This document shows, piece after piece, positions 25,513 to 35,170 of a stretch of DNA of 35,232 nt. The notes under the pieces were generated by a model, which was not told the DNA's origin, did no database searches, and saw only the letters and a program-made list of their open reading frames with translations. The stretch comes from Paraglaciecola hydrolytica. Lineage in GTDB: Bacteria; Pseudomonadota; Gammaproteobacteria; Enterobacterales; Alteromonadaceae. Each line of letters begins with the position of its first letter. Positions within the stretch are counted from its first letter, which is position 1. Location: contig NZ_LSNE01000005.1 in the NCBI RefSeq assembly GCF_001565895.1, forward strand, positions 389,525 through 424,756, in the 5' to 3' direction. A program made the position numbers and the translations under genes.

Positions 25513-26307
25513 ATGTCTCAGCATTTTAAAGAAACACCCCACAATGCCATTTCTGATAGCCATATCGCACGCGTCATTCCCTGTAAACAACTGAACATGA
25601 GTGACCCCTTTAAATGGCTGGTATTAGCTTTGCGTGATGCTCAACGTGCTCCGGTGTTGACGTTATTTTTTGGCGTGGTGTTTGCCGCCATCCCTTGGTT
25701 TATTACTTATTTGGTGCAGCTTACTGGTTGGCACTTAGTGATCATGCCGGCCATTGTGTGTTTTATTCTGATTGGGCCTTTTTTAGCGGCAGGTTTGTAT
25801 GATGTCAGTTGGGAATTAGAAAAAAACCATGTGCCTAGTTTATGGCACAGTATCAAAGCCATCAAACGTAATGCCGTAAACGAGTGGGCTTTAGGCATAC
25901 TACTGATGGTATTAATGATTTTTTGGTTGCGTATTGCTTCTGTCATCCATGCCTTGTATCCCCCTTATTTGGATGAAAACTGGGAAAACCTTCTGCCATT
26001 TTTAGCTGTGGGTACTGTTGTTGGAGCGGGTTTTACTTTATTAGTGTTTTTCATCAGTGCATTTACTCAGCCTATCTTAATGGAAAGAAAGGTCGATCTA
26101 GCTACCGCAGTATTAACCAGTATGCATGCGGTTTGGACTAACAAGGCTCCAATGATGTTATGGGCCTTTATCATTCTCATGTCAGTGTTAATTGGTTTCG
26201 CGACTTGGTTTATTGGCTTTGTATTTTTAATGCCATTGATTGGCTACGCTACCTGGCATGGTTACATCGACACTATTGAAACCAAACGTCAAAGGCATTT
26301 TGAATAG
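25513..26307 (+). CDS. DUF2189-family integral membrane protein
   Basis: This 264-residue protein has a soluble N-terminus of about 40 residues, then roughly six hydrophobic helices. The start of the conserved part, DPFKWLVLALRDAQRAPVLT, and the segment LIGPFLAAGLYDVSWELEKN are typical of DUF2189. The role of the family is unknown; some members lie near respiratory-oxidase genes. An AGTAAG-like purine stretch precedes the ATG. A strong terminator follows 18 bp after the stop. Confidence 0.8.
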   Translation: MSQHFKETPHNAISDSHIARVIPCKQLNMSDPFKWLVLALRDAQRAPVLTLFFGVVFAAIPWFITYLVQLTGWHLVIMPAIVCFILIGPFLAAGLYDVSWELEKNHVPSLWHSIKAIKRNAVNEWALGILLMVLMIFWLRIASVIHALYPPYLDENWENLLPFLAVGTVVGAGFTLLVFFISAFTQPILMERKVDLATAVLTSMHAVWTNKAPMMLWAFIILMSVLIGFATWFIGFVFLMPLIGYATWHGYIDTIETKRQRHFE

Positions 26308-26325
26308 TCATTAGTTTTTTACAAT

Positions 26326-26353
26326 AAGGCATCCTTGGATGCCTTTTGTTTTT
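26326..26353 (+). terminator. Rho-independent terminator
   Basis: AAGGCATCC (26326-26334) and GGATGCCTT (26337-26345) form a near-perfect hairpin followed by TTGTTTTT. It ends the DUF2189 transcript. The remaining stretch to 26563 is AT-rich and holds only the probable promoter of the bkd operon. Confidence 0.82.
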
Positions 26354-26563
26354 AAGTTTGTCAGATAAAGGCCCGTATTTATTAATTTATAGGATGAACA
26401 TCATCATTAGTAATTTTTTTTAGGCAGTTGATTCCAGCAATTTTATTCCAGCACTATAAATCGCAAGGTCTTGTTTCAAATACTCCACTACTATTTACAT
26501 ACTCATAACAAGCTATAAACCTAATAAAAACAAAAGTGTTTATATTGCCTTAAAGGTTAGTAA

Positions 26564-27748
26564 ATGAAAGACAGAAATCATTTGTCGAATATTGGTCTAA
26601 GCCATCAGGTTAATGTGATAAGCAACGGCCTGCTAGACATCCCCATGTTACAACTACTACAAGCTGATGGTGTGCCCCATGCTCAGGCAACGCTGCCAGA
26701 CATGACCCAACAAAAAGCAGAAAAAATATTAGGCACTATGCAATTTATCCGTATTTTGGATGAGCGTATGGTGGCCGCTCAACGTCAAGGGCGCATAAGC
26801 TTTTATCTAGCCTGTACCGGAGAAGAAGCTTCTACGGTTGGCAGTGCAGCGGCCTTAGAGCCACAAGATATGATCATGTCTCAATATCGCGAACAGGGTG
26901 CTTTGGCCTATCGTGGTTTTACCACTGAGCAGTTTATGGATCAGATGTTCAGCAATGAAAAAGAGCCTAATAAAGGTCGTCAGATGCCCATTCATTATGG
27001 GGTCAAAGAACTCAATTTCATGACTATCTCGTCACCCTTAGGCACACAAATCCCCCAAGCCAGCGGTTATGCCTATGGCCAAAAGATGGCTGGTTTAGAT
27101 GCGGTGACGATTTGTTATTTTGGTGAAGGTGCTGCGTCAGAAGGGGATTTTCACGCGGGGTTGAATATGGCTGCGGTGTTAAAATGTCCGGTGATATTTT
27201 TATGTCGTAATAATGGTTATGCCATTTCCACTCCATCTGAAGAGCAATTTGCTGGTGACGGCATTGCCTCACGTGGCATAGGTTATGGTGTTAAGACTAT
27301 TCGAGTAGACGGTAACGATGTAATGGCAGTGTATGCGGCCACGCAAAAAGCCCGCGAAATTGCCTTAGCGGAACAATGCCCGGTACTAATCGAAGCAATG
27401 ACCTATAGATTAGCGGCCCATTCAACCTCCGATGATCCAAGCGGTTATCGTTCTAAAGATGAAGAAGAGCGCTGGCGAGCCAAAGATCCAGTACAACGTT
27501 TTGCAGCATGGATGCAAAGCAAAGGTTGGTTTGATGAAGAACAAAATAAGCTGTTTTTAGAACAAAGCCGCCAAGAAGTATTAAGTGAATTAAAACGAGT
27601 TGAAAAAGTGCCTATTTGTAAAATTGATGAAATTATTACTGACGTATATGACGTTCCACCTTGGCACTTAAAAGAACAGCTGGCTGAGCTTAAAGCCCAT
27701 ATTGCTAAGTATCCCGATGCTTATCCCAAAACCTCAGGGAGACTATAG
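26564..27748 (+). CDS. bkdA1: Branched-chain 2-oxoacid dehydrogenase E1 alpha
   Basis: This 394-residue subunit, with E1 beta, uses thiamine diphosphate to decarboxylate the 2-oxoacids of leucine, isoleucine and valine. Motifs are [19 protein letters not shown], then [20 protein letters not shown] and the ThDP site [20 protein letters not shown] ending in [11 protein letters not shown] phosphorylation-loop-like [16 protein letters not shown] is also visible. The N-terminus is about 40 residues longer than the core, as in bacterial BCKDH. AAGG lies 7 nt before the ATG. The next gene starts 2 nt after its stop. Confidence 0.92.
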   Translation: MKDRNHLSNIGLSHQVNVISNGLLDIPMLQLLQADGVPHAQATLPDMTQQKAEKILGTMQFIRILDERMVAAQRQGRISFYLACTGEEASTVGSAAALEPQDMIMSQYREQGALAYRGFTTEQFMDQMFSNEKEPNKGRQMPIHYGVKELNFMTISSPLGTQIPQASGYAYGQKMAGLDAVTICYFGEGAASEGDFHAGLNMAAVLKCPVIFLCRNNGYAISTPSEEQFAGDGIASRGIGYGVKTIRVDGNDVMAVYAATQKAREIALAEQCPVLIEAMTYRLAAHSTSDDPSGYRSKDEEERWRAKDPVQRFAAWMQSKGWFDEEQNKLFLEQSRQEVLSELKRVEKVPICKIDEIITDVYDVPPWHLKEQLAELKAHIAKYPDAYPKTSGRL

Positions 27749-27750
27749 TT

Positions 27751-28728
27751 ATGGCGAAAATGAATATGTTACAGGCGGTGAATAGCGCCTTGATAAGCGC
27801 CATGACTAAAAATGAAAAAGTCATGGTGTTTGGTGAAGATGTAGGCCATTTTGGTGGAGTATTTCGTGCCACCAGCAACTTACAAGAAAAGTTTGGTAAA
27901 AATCGCTGTTTTAATACTCCCTTAACCGAGCAAGGCATTATCGGTTTTGCCAATGGTTTGGCGGCCCAAGGTTCGGTTCCTGTGGCCGAGATCCAATTTG
28001 CAGATTATATCTTTCCGGCCTTTGATCAAATCGTAAACGAAACCGCCAAGTGGCGTTATCGTTCCGGTGGGCAATTTAGTTGTGGTTCCTTAACCATTCG
28101 CACGCCTTACGGCGGTGGTATTGCTGGTGGTTTGTATCACTCACAATCACCAGAGGCGTTTTTTGCTCATATACCTGGCATGAAAGTGGTAATACCGCGT
28201 AATCCTTATCAGGCTAAAGGGCTTTTACTTAGTGCCATCCAAGATGATAACCCCGTGTTATTTATGGAGCCAAAACGCTTGTACCGTGCTTCAGTAGGCG
28301 AAGTACCAGAAGACGATTACATTATTCCACTGGGTAAAGCGGAAGTGCTTAAACAAGGTTCAGACATTAGTTTATTGGCCTGGGGCGCACAAATGGAAGT
28401 CCTAGAAAAAGCCGCACAGATGGCTGAAGAGCAGGGGATTTCTTGTGAAATTATCGATTTACGCAGTATTTTGCCTTGGGATCGCGATACTGTTGCGACG
28501 TCAGTGCAAAAAACCGGACGTTTGTTAATTAGTCATGAAGCGCCCTTAACGGGCGGTTTTGCGAGTGAAATCGCCGCGAGTATTCAAGAAAAATGTTTTT
28601 TACACCTTGAATCACCTATAACTCGGGTTTGTGGTTTAGATACCCCTTATCCCTTGGCCCATGAAAAGGAATATATGCCTGATCATCTGAAAATATTCGA
28701 AGCGATTAAACGCTGCGTGCACTTTTAA
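27751..28728 (+). CDS. bkdA2: Branched-chain 2-oxoacid dehydrogenase E1 beta
   Basis: This 325-residue protein is the partner of E1 alpha. It has [53 protein letters not shown], the [20 protein letters not shown] loop, and the C-terminal [13 protein letters not shown]. All are typical of the transketolase-like E1 beta. GGGAG precedes the ATG, which is 2 nt after bkdA1, and E2 follows 21 bp later. Confidence 0.93.
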   Translation: MAKMNMLQAVNSALISAMTKNEKVMVFGEDVGHFGGVFRATSNLQEKFGKNRCFNTPLTEQGIIGFANGLAAQGSVPVAEIQFADYIFPAFDQIVNETAKWRYRSGGQFSCGSLTIRTPYGGGIAGGLYHSQSPEAFFAHIPGMKVVIPRNPYQAKGLLLSAIQDDNPVLFMEPKRLYRASVGEVPEDDYIIPLGKAEVLKQGSDISLLAWGAQMEVLEKAAQMAEEQGISCEIIDLRSILPWDRDTVATSVQKTGRLLISHEAPLTGGFASEIAASIQEKCFLHLESPITRVCGLDTPYPLAHEKEYMPDHLKIFEAIKRCVHF

Positions 28729-28749
28729 CCTTATTGGGAGAACAGATAA

Positions 28750-30354
28750 ATGATTAATTTTATTTTGCCCGATATTGGAGAGGGCATAGTTGAATGTGAG
28801 TTGCTTGAATGGTTAGTGGCCGAAGGTGACATGATAGTGGAAGATCAGCCCGTGGCAGAAGTGATGACGGACAAAGCCACAGTGCAAATTCCCGCCATGC
28901 ACAGCGGTAAAGTAACAAAGTTGTATTATAAGGCCGGTGAAATTGCCAAAGTACATGAGCCGCTGTTTGCCTTAGAAACTGCTGAGGATAACAATTCAGA
29001 TCTGACAAATGCGCCAAGCAATACACCTGAGCCTGACAATCAAAAAGCGGTATCAACTACATCTACTGCAACAGCAAGCCATGACAGTGCTGCCGTTGAC
29101 TTTATCTTACCCGACATAGGGGAAGGTATAGTGGAATGTGAAGTGGTGACGTGGTTGATTAAAGAAGGTGATGAGATCAAAGAAGATCAACCTGTGGTTG
29201 AAGTGATGACGGATAAAGCCTTAGTTGAAATTCCGGCAAAATATTCTGGCAAAGTAAGTAAGTTATATTATGCCCAAGGAGAAATTGCCAAGGTACATAC
29301 TGCGCTTTTTGCCATGTTAGTGGAAGACAGCAGTGTAGTAGCAAACTCTCATGCTGCTGATAACTCACAAGATAAAACAGTACAAAGCGAAAACCGTCAG
29401 CTAAGTAATAAGACCGCTGAAAATACTGAGCAAGCCCTTCGCACAGGCAAAGCCTTGGCTAGCCCAGCGGTAAGACGGTTGGCGCGGGAAATGGAAATTG
29501 ACTTAGCCAGTATTCAAGGCAGTGGTGATAAAGGGCGAGTATTAAAATGTGATTTAACTGCGCCTAACTTAACTGGGACTAACTTATCTTCGTCTAACAG
29601 CAAGCAAGCTACACAAATGACTCAAACGCAAGCCAGCCATGTAACAGGCGGTGTGCGTAAAGAGGCTATTCGTGGCATCAAGGCGGCGATGGCTAAGCAG
29701 ATGACTCATGCCGCATTGACCGTGCCGCATTTTATGGTGAGCGATGATATTGAGTTGGATAAACTCATTGAAGTGCGTAACCACTTAAAAGATAACTTTG
29801 TCAAACAAGGGGTAAAACTGAGTTTTATGCCGTTTTTTATTAAAGCGCTGTCGCTGGCCTTAAAACAATTCCCCATTATTAACAGTCAAGTTAACGCTGA
29901 TTGCAGTGAAATTAGCTATTTTGATGATCATAACGTAGGTTTGGCGGTTGATTCAAAAATTGGCTTGTTGGTGCCTAATATCAAAGGCGTGCAACATTTG
30001 TCTTTGTTCGAAATTGCGCAAAAAACCAATGAGCTAATAGAACTGGCCCGTGAAGGTAAGTTGAAAAATCACGATCTTAAAGGTGGCACCATTAGTATCT
30101 CCAATATTGGTGTATTAGGTGGCACGGTGGCAACACCTGTGATCAATGCACCAGAATCAGCTATCGTCGCCTTAGGTAAAATTCAACGTTTACCGCGCTT
30201 TGATGCTAACGACAATGTAGTTGCAGTTAATATCATGCAGGTCAGTTGGTCGGGGGATCATCGTATTATCGATGGCGCGACCATGGTGAGATTTAACAAC
30301 TTATGGAAATCTTATTTAGAAAATCCACTCACAATGTTGTTAGAATTGAAGTAG
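28750..30354 (+). CDS. bkdB: Branched-chain 2-oxoacid dehydrogenase E2 with two lipoyl domains
   Basis: This 534-residue dihydrolipoyl acyltransferase has two N-terminal lipoyl domains. The lipoate lysines are Lys42 (VMTDKATVQIP) and Lys156 (VMTDKALVEIP). A peripheral-subunit-binding domain follows at about 230-270 (ASPAVRRLAREMEIDLASI). The C-terminal catalytic domain has MVSDDIELDKLIEVRN, ISNIGVLGGTVATPV and the HxxxDG-type WSGDHRIIDGATM. Linkers are Ser/Thr/Asn-rich. No E3 (lpd) gene follows, so the complex probably shares the housekeeping lipoamide dehydrogenase. A terminator lies 18 bp after the stop. Confidence 0.93.
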   Translation: MINFILPDIGEGIVECELLEWLVAEGDMIVEDQPVAEVMTDKATVQIPAMHSGKVTKLYYKAGEIAKVHEPLFALETAEDNNSDLTNAPSNTPEPDNQKAVSTTSTATASHDSAAVDFILPDIGEGIVECEVVTWLIKEGDEIKEDQPVVEVMTDKALVEIPAKYSGKVSKLYYAQGEIAKVHTALFAMLVEDSSVVANSHAADNSQDKTVQSENRQLSNKTAENTEQALRTGKALASPAVRRLAREMEIDLASIQGSGDKGRVLKCDLTAPNLTGTNLSSSNSKQATQMTQTQASHVTGGVRKEAIRGIKAAMAKQMTHAALTVPHFMVSDDIELDKLIEVRNHLKDNFVKQGVKLSFMPFFIKALSLALKQFPIINSQVNADCSEISYFDDHNVGLAVDSKIGLLVPNIKGVQHLSLFEIAQKTNELIELAREGKLKNHDLKGGTISISNIGVLGGTVATPVINAPESAIVALGKIQRLPRFDANDNVVAVNIMQVSWSGDHRIIDGATMVRFNNLWKSYLENPLTMLLELK

Positions 30355-30371
30355 CGTTCTAGTTTGTGTTT

Positions 30372-30395
30372 AAACCCGCTTAATGCGGGTTTTTT
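30372..30395 (+). terminator. Rho-independent terminator of the bkd operon
   Basis: AAACCCGC (30372-30379) pairs with GCGGGTTT (30385-30392) around a 5-nt loop, followed by T residues to 30395. It ends the E1/E2 transcript and lies upstream of the rlmJ start, so rlmJ needs its own promoter or read-through. Confidence 0.88.
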
Positions 30396-30420
30396 ATCTT
30401 TATCGATCAGGAGTTGTCGC

Positions 30421-31296
30421 TTGTTTAGTTATCGTCACAGTTTTCATGCGGGTAATCATGCGGATGTATTAAAACATCTGTGCCAAATGTTGTTAATCGA
30501 CAAACTCAAAATCAAAGATAAGGGTTTTGTGTATATTGATACCCACAGTGGCGCAGGGCTTTATGATTTGGAGTCCGATAACGCTAAAAAGACCAACGAA
30601 TTTCGTCAAGGCATTGAACTGTTGATGAAATATCAAGGCGACAATCCCCATATTAAGCAGTATGTGGAGCTTATTTCTCACTATCATCGCCACGGTAATT
30701 ATCCGGGCTCTCCTGAAATCGCCAGTACTTTACTACGCCCACAAGACAAACTGATTTTGATGGAATGGCACAATAAAGAAATTGATAACTTACGCCACAA
30801 CCTAAACGGCAAAAATGTCGCTATACATCACCGTGATGGTTTTGAAGGTTTGCTAGCCATGACGCCTCCTAGTTTGCCTCGAGGCATGGTATTAATTGAT
30901 CCCTCTTATGAAATGGCCGATGAATACCAACAGGTATTTGATTCGGTAACTCAAGCTCTTAAAAAATGGAGTGGTGGCATCATTGCCATTTGGTACCCGT
31001 TAATTGCGCCAAAAGAGGATAGTGACGACGCGAAATTTTTAACAGCGAGCAAGATGGGTAAGAGTGAGCTGTTATTACAGACACTTTCGTCACAACCCTT
31101 TAAAAACATGCTTAATATTGAGTTATGCGTAACTGAAAATAAGGCTGGTGCGGGTATGTATGGCTCAGGCATGGCGATTATTAATGCACCTTGGCAGTTT
31201 GACGAGCAGATTAAATTAGCTGTCGATGAATTACGCACAATTTTAGGCCAAGACTCGGCGGCTAAGGCCAAAGTCGAATGGCTGATTAAAGAGTAA
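30421..31296 (+). CDS. rlmJ: 23S rRNA adenine-N6 methyltransferase RlmJ
   Basis: This 291-residue enzyme methylates A2030 of 23S rRNA with SAM. It shows FSYRHSFHAGNHADVLKHLC, the SAM motif YIDTHSGAGLYDL, YPGSPEIAS, and the catalytic motif as LIDPSYEM; E. coli RlmJ has DPPYE. I chose the TTG at 30421. It has AGGAG 8 nt upstream and gives the family N-terminus, while the longer frame would start before the bkd terminator. The kinase-like gene begins 9 nt after the stop. Confidence 0.9.
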   Translation: MFSYRHSFHAGNHADVLKHLCQMLLIDKLKIKDKGFVYIDTHSGAGLYDLESDNAKKTNEFRQGIELLMKYQGDNPHIKQYVELISHYHRHGNYPGSPEIASTLLRPQDKLILMEWHNKEIDNLRHNLNGKNVAIHHRDGFEGLLAMTPPSLPRGMVLIDPSYEMADEYQQVFDSVTQALKKWSGGIIAIWYPLIAPKEDSDDAKFLTASKMGKSELLLQTLSSQPFKNMLNIELCVTENKAGAGMYGSGMAIINAPWQFDEQIKLAVDELRTILGQDSAAKAKVEWLIKE

Positions 31297-31305
31297 AATA
31301 TCTCG

Positions 31306-33198
31306 ATGTTGCCACCAGCTGGGATAAAACATTTTTATATTCCTGATGAGCAGTCAATTTACTTACTGTCCCATAAAGATGCTAAAAAACTCAAAGACTG
31401 GTTCAGGTTGTGTACCGAACAACTTGAACTACTGGGTTACAACAATATTCAGTTAATTGGCAAAGGCGCCTTTGGTTTTGCCTTTGCTGGTGAACTTCCC
31501 GCAGCAAACTCCACTGTTATTGATTCAAGAGAGATAGACTCAAGTGAGATGCAACGCCAGTTAGTGTTTAAGTTTTCACGGGTTAATTTACCCCAGCATA
31601 TTCAAGACAGGCTCGAAGAAGAAGCCTACATGCTCAGCCAAGTTGAGCATGTCAATGTGCCTCAGTTAATTGAATTTCAGCGGGTAAAAAAGCAAGCGAT
31701 TTTAGTGATGGAGCGCGCAGCAGGGGAGGATTTAGAAAAAATATCTCTGCAACAAGGGCCTTTATCGCCACGTTTAATTGTGAAGATCGCCAGTCAAATG
31801 GCGGATGTATTGTGGTATTTACGCAACTTTGTGCAACAAGGTCATAAAAAGCCCATAGTGCACGGTGATATAAAACCTTCAAACATCGTTTTTGATCCCA
31901 GTACTGAGCATGTTGGTTTGATTGACTGGGGCTCTTCGGTATTTGCCCAAGTAGATGAACACCATGATTTTATTAGTCAAAACATCATGGATTTGATGTC
32001 CAGTGAAATGCAGCAAACTAATGCTAGGTTAGGTGATGTGTATTTTATTGGTGATGACCAGCTTAATGGTGGTTTGTCGTCACCGCGTTTTGATGAACAA
32101 GGGCTTGCTAGTACCCTGTATGCCTTGGCGTCAGGCCAGTCTTGTCGCTTTGGCTGGCGGGTGATTACGCCAAATTCATTGGGTTTACCACAAGAGCTAG
32201 CACGGACATTGACGGCCATGCTCAGTGATGATCCCAAAGAGCGTCAGCGAGGTGGTGACTACTTTTTACAAAATATGCGCTACATGAAAAACCTGTTGTT
32301 AATCGACAGTCACATAGTCCCAGATAAAGTATTAATACCGAGTTGGATCCACGCCAAGGCAAAAGAAATAGATACCGTGGTGTACAGCTCACGTAAATCG
32401 TTTTTGCGGGCAGAATCCTATTCGAATAACTCTCCAAATAGTAATGAACTGCGTTACATGAATGACGCGCAATTTGAGCGTTATTACAAAAACTATTTGC
32501 AGGGTATGGGCGAAACCGAAAAAGCCTTTATCTCTGCTGTCAGCCGTTTGGGTAAATATCCAGTAGTGGGCGGTTTGGCTGTACGGTGGCAGGCAGAAGG
32601 TGTGTATATCGATTCAAACCTCAATTTATATGATGCTAAGTTGCAAGCTTCCTTTGAAGCCGCAGTAAATAACGTGGTTAATTTGGCTCGTGCCATTCAG
32701 CGTGTAGGTGTGCTCAAATGTTGTTTATTTAATGCTCGTGACACACTGCATCTTGAACGAGACAACGAAAACCAGGCTTTTATACCCGAATCCACTATGT
32801 CTATTCCTTATGAATTAAGTCGTATTTCGCTGACCGAAGATGAAACTCGCATGCATTCTTATTTTGAAGATGGTGATGATCCCGATGAACTACTAACCTT
32901 ACCCCCGGCACTGCTGAGTATTATCCGTCAGTTAAACAGTATTCATCATACCGGTTGTATCATTTTTGAATCTTTACCCACTCACCTTAAAATTCATAAC
33001 TATTACCGCCTGTTAAATCACAGCATGGAGCTGGAATTTAAAAGTCTTTTGAAGGATATTATTGATTTAATTCCACAAATTACTGGTTTAGGTATTTCGG
33101 GTTTTATGAAGTTACCTTATAAAGATACCCGTTTTTTTGAACATCAAGCCCAATTAGCTGATAAGTTTTACCCTAAAGATCCTCGTCAAGCTGTGTAG
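31306..33198 (+). CDS. Ser/Thr protein-kinase-like protein with orphan C-terminal region
   Basis: This 630-residue protein has a kinase domain at about residues 45-330. It shows a glycine loop IGKGAFGFAFAG, a Lys in LVFKFSR (Lys89), a Glu in EEEAYML, the hinge VMERAAG, catalytic VHGDIKPSNIVF (Asp188, Asn193) and metal-binding LIDWGSS (Asp207). HGD replaces the usual HRD, and DWG replaces DFG, variants seen in some bacterial and aminoglycoside-kinase-like proteins. The remaining ~300 residues, including YMNDAQFERYYKNYLQG and PPALLSIIRQLNSIHHTG, match nothing I know. No transmembrane helix is obvious. It sits 9 nt after rlmJ with only a weak ribosome site, suggesting coupling. Confidence 0.82.
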   Translation: MLPPAGIKHFYIPDEQSIYLLSHKDAKKLKDWFRLCTEQLELLGYNNIQLIGKGAFGFAFAGELPAANSTVIDSREIDSSEMQRQLVFKFSRVNLPQHIQDRLEEEAYMLSQVEHVNVPQLIEFQRVKKQAILVMERAAGEDLEKISLQQGPLSPRLIVKIASQMADVLWYLRNFVQQGHKKPIVHGDIKPSNIVFDPSTEHVGLIDWGSSVFAQVDEHHDFISQNIMDLMSSEMQQTNARLGDVYFIGDDQLNGGLSSPRFDEQGLASTLYALASGQSCRFGWRVITPNSLGLPQELARTLTAMLSDDPKERQRGGDYFLQNMRYMKNLLLIDSHIVPDKVLIPSWIHAKAKEIDTVVYSSRKSFLRAESYSNNSPNSNELRYMNDAQFERYYKNYLQGMGETEKAFISAVSRLGKYPVVGGLAVRWQAEGVYIDSNLNLYDAKLQASFEAAVNNVVNLARAIQRVGVLKCCLFNARDTLHLERDNENQAFIPESTMSIPYELSRISLTEDETRMHSYFEDGDDPDELLTLPPALLSIIRQLNSIHHTGCIIFESLPTHLKIHNYYRLLNHSMELEFKSLLKDIIDLIPQITGLGISGFMKLPYKDTRFFEHQAQLADKFYPKDPRQAV

Positions 33199-33243
33199 TT
33201 TCAGCTTTGTAAGGCAAATAAAATATATTGAAAGTGAGTCCCT

Positions 33244-34110
33244 ATGTCAGACGTTAAATTAGTTGAATTATTAACCCTAGAAAAAATTGAAGAGGGTTTA
33301 TTCCGCGGTCAGAGTTGGGATTTAGGCTTTCGTGCCTTATTTGGCGGCCAAGTAATGGGCCAAGCCTTAGCGGCTGCTCAACTAACCTTACCTGAAGATC
33401 GCCTAGCCCATTCATTTCACAGCTATTTTTTACTACCAGGCGATGCCAATCAGCCCGTGTTGTTCGATGTAGAAAACGTACGCGATGGCCGCAGTTTTTC
33501 TACTCGACGGGTAAAAGCCATTCAAAATGGTAAAAATATCTTTTACATGACGGCCTCTTTTCAAAGCCCTGAAAGTGGTTTGGAACATCAATATGCGCAA
33601 ATGCCTAAGGTGCCTGAGCCTGAATCAGTTGAGCCTGATATTAAGTTTTATGAAAAATCCATTGGTGATATGTCATTGCGTATGCGTGAAGCCATTGGCT
33701 ATCACCGACCCATCGACATTCGTACTGTACAAGCCATTGACCCCTATAAACCGCAAAAGCTTGAACCTTTACGCTATATTTGGATGAAGGCCCATGAGGC
33801 ACTAGCAGGGAATATTCATCTCAATCAAACCATGTTGGCGTACGCTTCTGACTATCATTTTTTAGGTACCTGTCTACAACCTCATGGTATTTCGGTGCGT
33901 AATAAAAATTTACGCATGGCTACCATCGACCACGCCATGTGGTTTCATCATCCCTTTGATTTTAATGATTGGTTGTTGTATTGCGCTGAAAGCCCTTTTA
34001 CTGGCAGTTCTCGTGGCTTAGTCAGAGGGCAGTTTTTCAATCGTGAAGGTAAATTGGTGGCCTCTACTATGCAGGAAGGCCTGATGCGCCAAATCGAGGA
34101 AAAATCATGA
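33244..34110 (+). CDS. tesB: Acyl-CoA thioesterase II
   Basis: This 288-residue double-hotdog enzyme hydrolyses medium- to long-chain acyl-CoA. Matching segments are [59 protein letters not shown] (catalytic Asp), [17 protein letters not shown], the [10 protein letters not shown] segment (hydroxyl residue) and MQEGLMR (Gln). Length is close to E. coli TesB (286). Its TGA overlaps the next ATG by 4 nt, so the two genes are coupled. It starts 45 bp after the kinase-like gene. Confidence 0.94.
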   Translation: MSDVKLVELLTLEKIEEGLFRGQSWDLGFRALFGGQVMGQALAAAQLTLPEDRLAHSFHSYFLLPGDANQPVLFDVENVRDGRSFSTRRVKAIQNGKNIFYMTASFQSPESGLEHQYAQMPKVPEPESVEPDIKFYEKSIGDMSLRMREAIGYHRPIDIRTVQAIDPYKPQKLEPLRYIWMKAHEALAGNIHLNQTMLAYASDYHFLGTCLQPHGISVRNKNLRMATIDHAMWFHHPFDFNDWLLYCAESPFTGSSRGLVRGQFFNREGKLVASTMQEGLMRQIEEKS

Positions 34111-34631
34111 TTTATTCATTGGGTGACAAACACGTTGAATTAGACCAACCGGCATTTATTGCGCCAGGAAGCCATGTCATTGGTTTGGTAAAGCTGATGA
34201 AAGACAGTAGCGTATGGTTTAACGCGGTATTACGTGGAGATTGCGACCTCATCACAGTGGGTGAGGGCAGTAATATTCAGGATGGCTCAGTATTACACAC
34301 CGATCACGGTATTCCATTGGTAATTGGTAAAGGCGTAACCGTTGGGCATAAAGTCATGTTACATGGCTGTGAGATAGGTGATTACAGCTTAATAGGTATT
34401 AACAGTGTGATCTTAAACGGCGCTAAGATCGGTAAACATTGTGTAATTGGTGCCAATGCCTTGATCACTGAAAATATGCAGATCCCAGATGGCTCTGTGG
34501 TGATGGGCTCTCCAGGAAAAATAGTTAAAACCGTTTCTGACAGCCAAAAATTGATGTTAGAAAAATCCGCAGAGTATTATGTGGGAAATGCTAAACGTTT
34601 TGCTAGTCAATTAAATCCTGAAATACCATGA
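34107..34631 (+). CDS. Gamma-carbonic-anhydrase-like hexapeptide-repeat protein
   Basis: This 174-residue left-handed beta-helix protein belongs to the YrdA/PaaY/CaiE-like group. Hexapeptide turns run from [19 protein letters not shown] to [18 protein letters not shown]. Candidate zinc ligands are in [15 protein letters not shown] and neighbouring strands, and Arg/Asp in LRGDCD also fit. The C-terminal helix is [17 protein letters not shown]. Many members lack proven carbonic-anhydrase activity, and PaaY is a thioesterase, which is notable beside tesB. GAGG precedes the ATG, which overlaps the tesB stop. Activity is unassigned. Confidence 0.88.
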   Translation: MIYSLGDKHVELDQPAFIAPGSHVIGLVKLMKDSSVWFNAVLRGDCDLITVGEGSNIQDGSVLHTDHGIPLVIGKGVTVGHKVMLHGCEIGDYSLIGINSVILNGAKIGKHCVIGANALITENMQIPDGSVVMGSPGKIVKTVSDSQKLMLEKSAEYYVGNAKRFASQLNPEIP

Positions 34632-34711
34632 ACAAATATCGTAAGTTTATTCTAATGGATATGTCATCTAGTATTTCTTAATTTCCACAGACTCAATTAA
34701 TTGGCTAACTT

Positions 34712-35170
34712 ATGCGTTATTTATTGTTGATATTGATAATAATGTTGTGTGCTTGTGCCAGCCAACAACCTACGAAACCAAATAAGTTAAACGAAAGATC
34801 CACAACAACACCTACTAACTATGCTCATGCTAGTGAGTCAAATATTGTTGGTTCGGCAATAGAAATACAGCAAAAAATGGCACAACGAACTTTGCAAACC
34901 ACGGCTGGTAAAATTCAAATTTTAGCGTCTGTTTTTCCTACTTATCCTCAGCCACTGTTAGAACAAAACATTACTCACAGAGTCGTTATTGAATTTATTG
35001 TTAATGAATTTGGTGAAGTTGAGCAACCGAAAATTTTGAGTCAGGCAAACTGTGAGTTTGACCAAGTCAGTTTAGAGGCAATTTCACAATGGAAATTTGC
35101 CCCTATTATTGAAGATGGAAAAGTGGTCAGAATTAAAGCCCGTCAAGCGTTTAACTTCGAAATTCGTTAA
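34712..35170 (+). CDS. Lipoprotein with TonB C-terminal domain
   Basis: This 152-residue protein starts MRYLLLILIIMLCACASQQ, a lipoprotein signal with likely lipidation at Cys15 (LCAC). A Thr/Asn-rich linker follows to about residue 65. The C-terminal domain is TonB-like: SVFPTYPQPLLEQNITHRVV, then IEFIVNEFGEVEQPKIL and AISQWKFAPIIEDGKVVR. TonB itself is anchored by a membrane helix, so a lipid-anchored form is more likely a periplasmic or outer-membrane accessory protein than an energy transducer. It is 80 bp downstream of the gamma-carbonic-anhydrase-like gene, with no clear ribosome site. Confidence 0.78.
   Translation: MRYLLLILIIMLCACASQQPTKPNKLNERSTTTPTNYAHASESNIVGSAIEIQQKMAQRTLQTTAGKIQILASVFPTYPQPLLEQNITHRVVIEFIVNEFGEVEQPKILSQANCEFDQVSLEAISQWKFAPIIEDGKVVRIKARQAFNFEIR

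Noticed and set aside
30364-30420. Longer RlmJ start at 30364
   Set aside because: The extra residues overlap the bkd terminator hairpin, lack family similarity and have no ribosome site. The TTG at 30421 has AGGAG.
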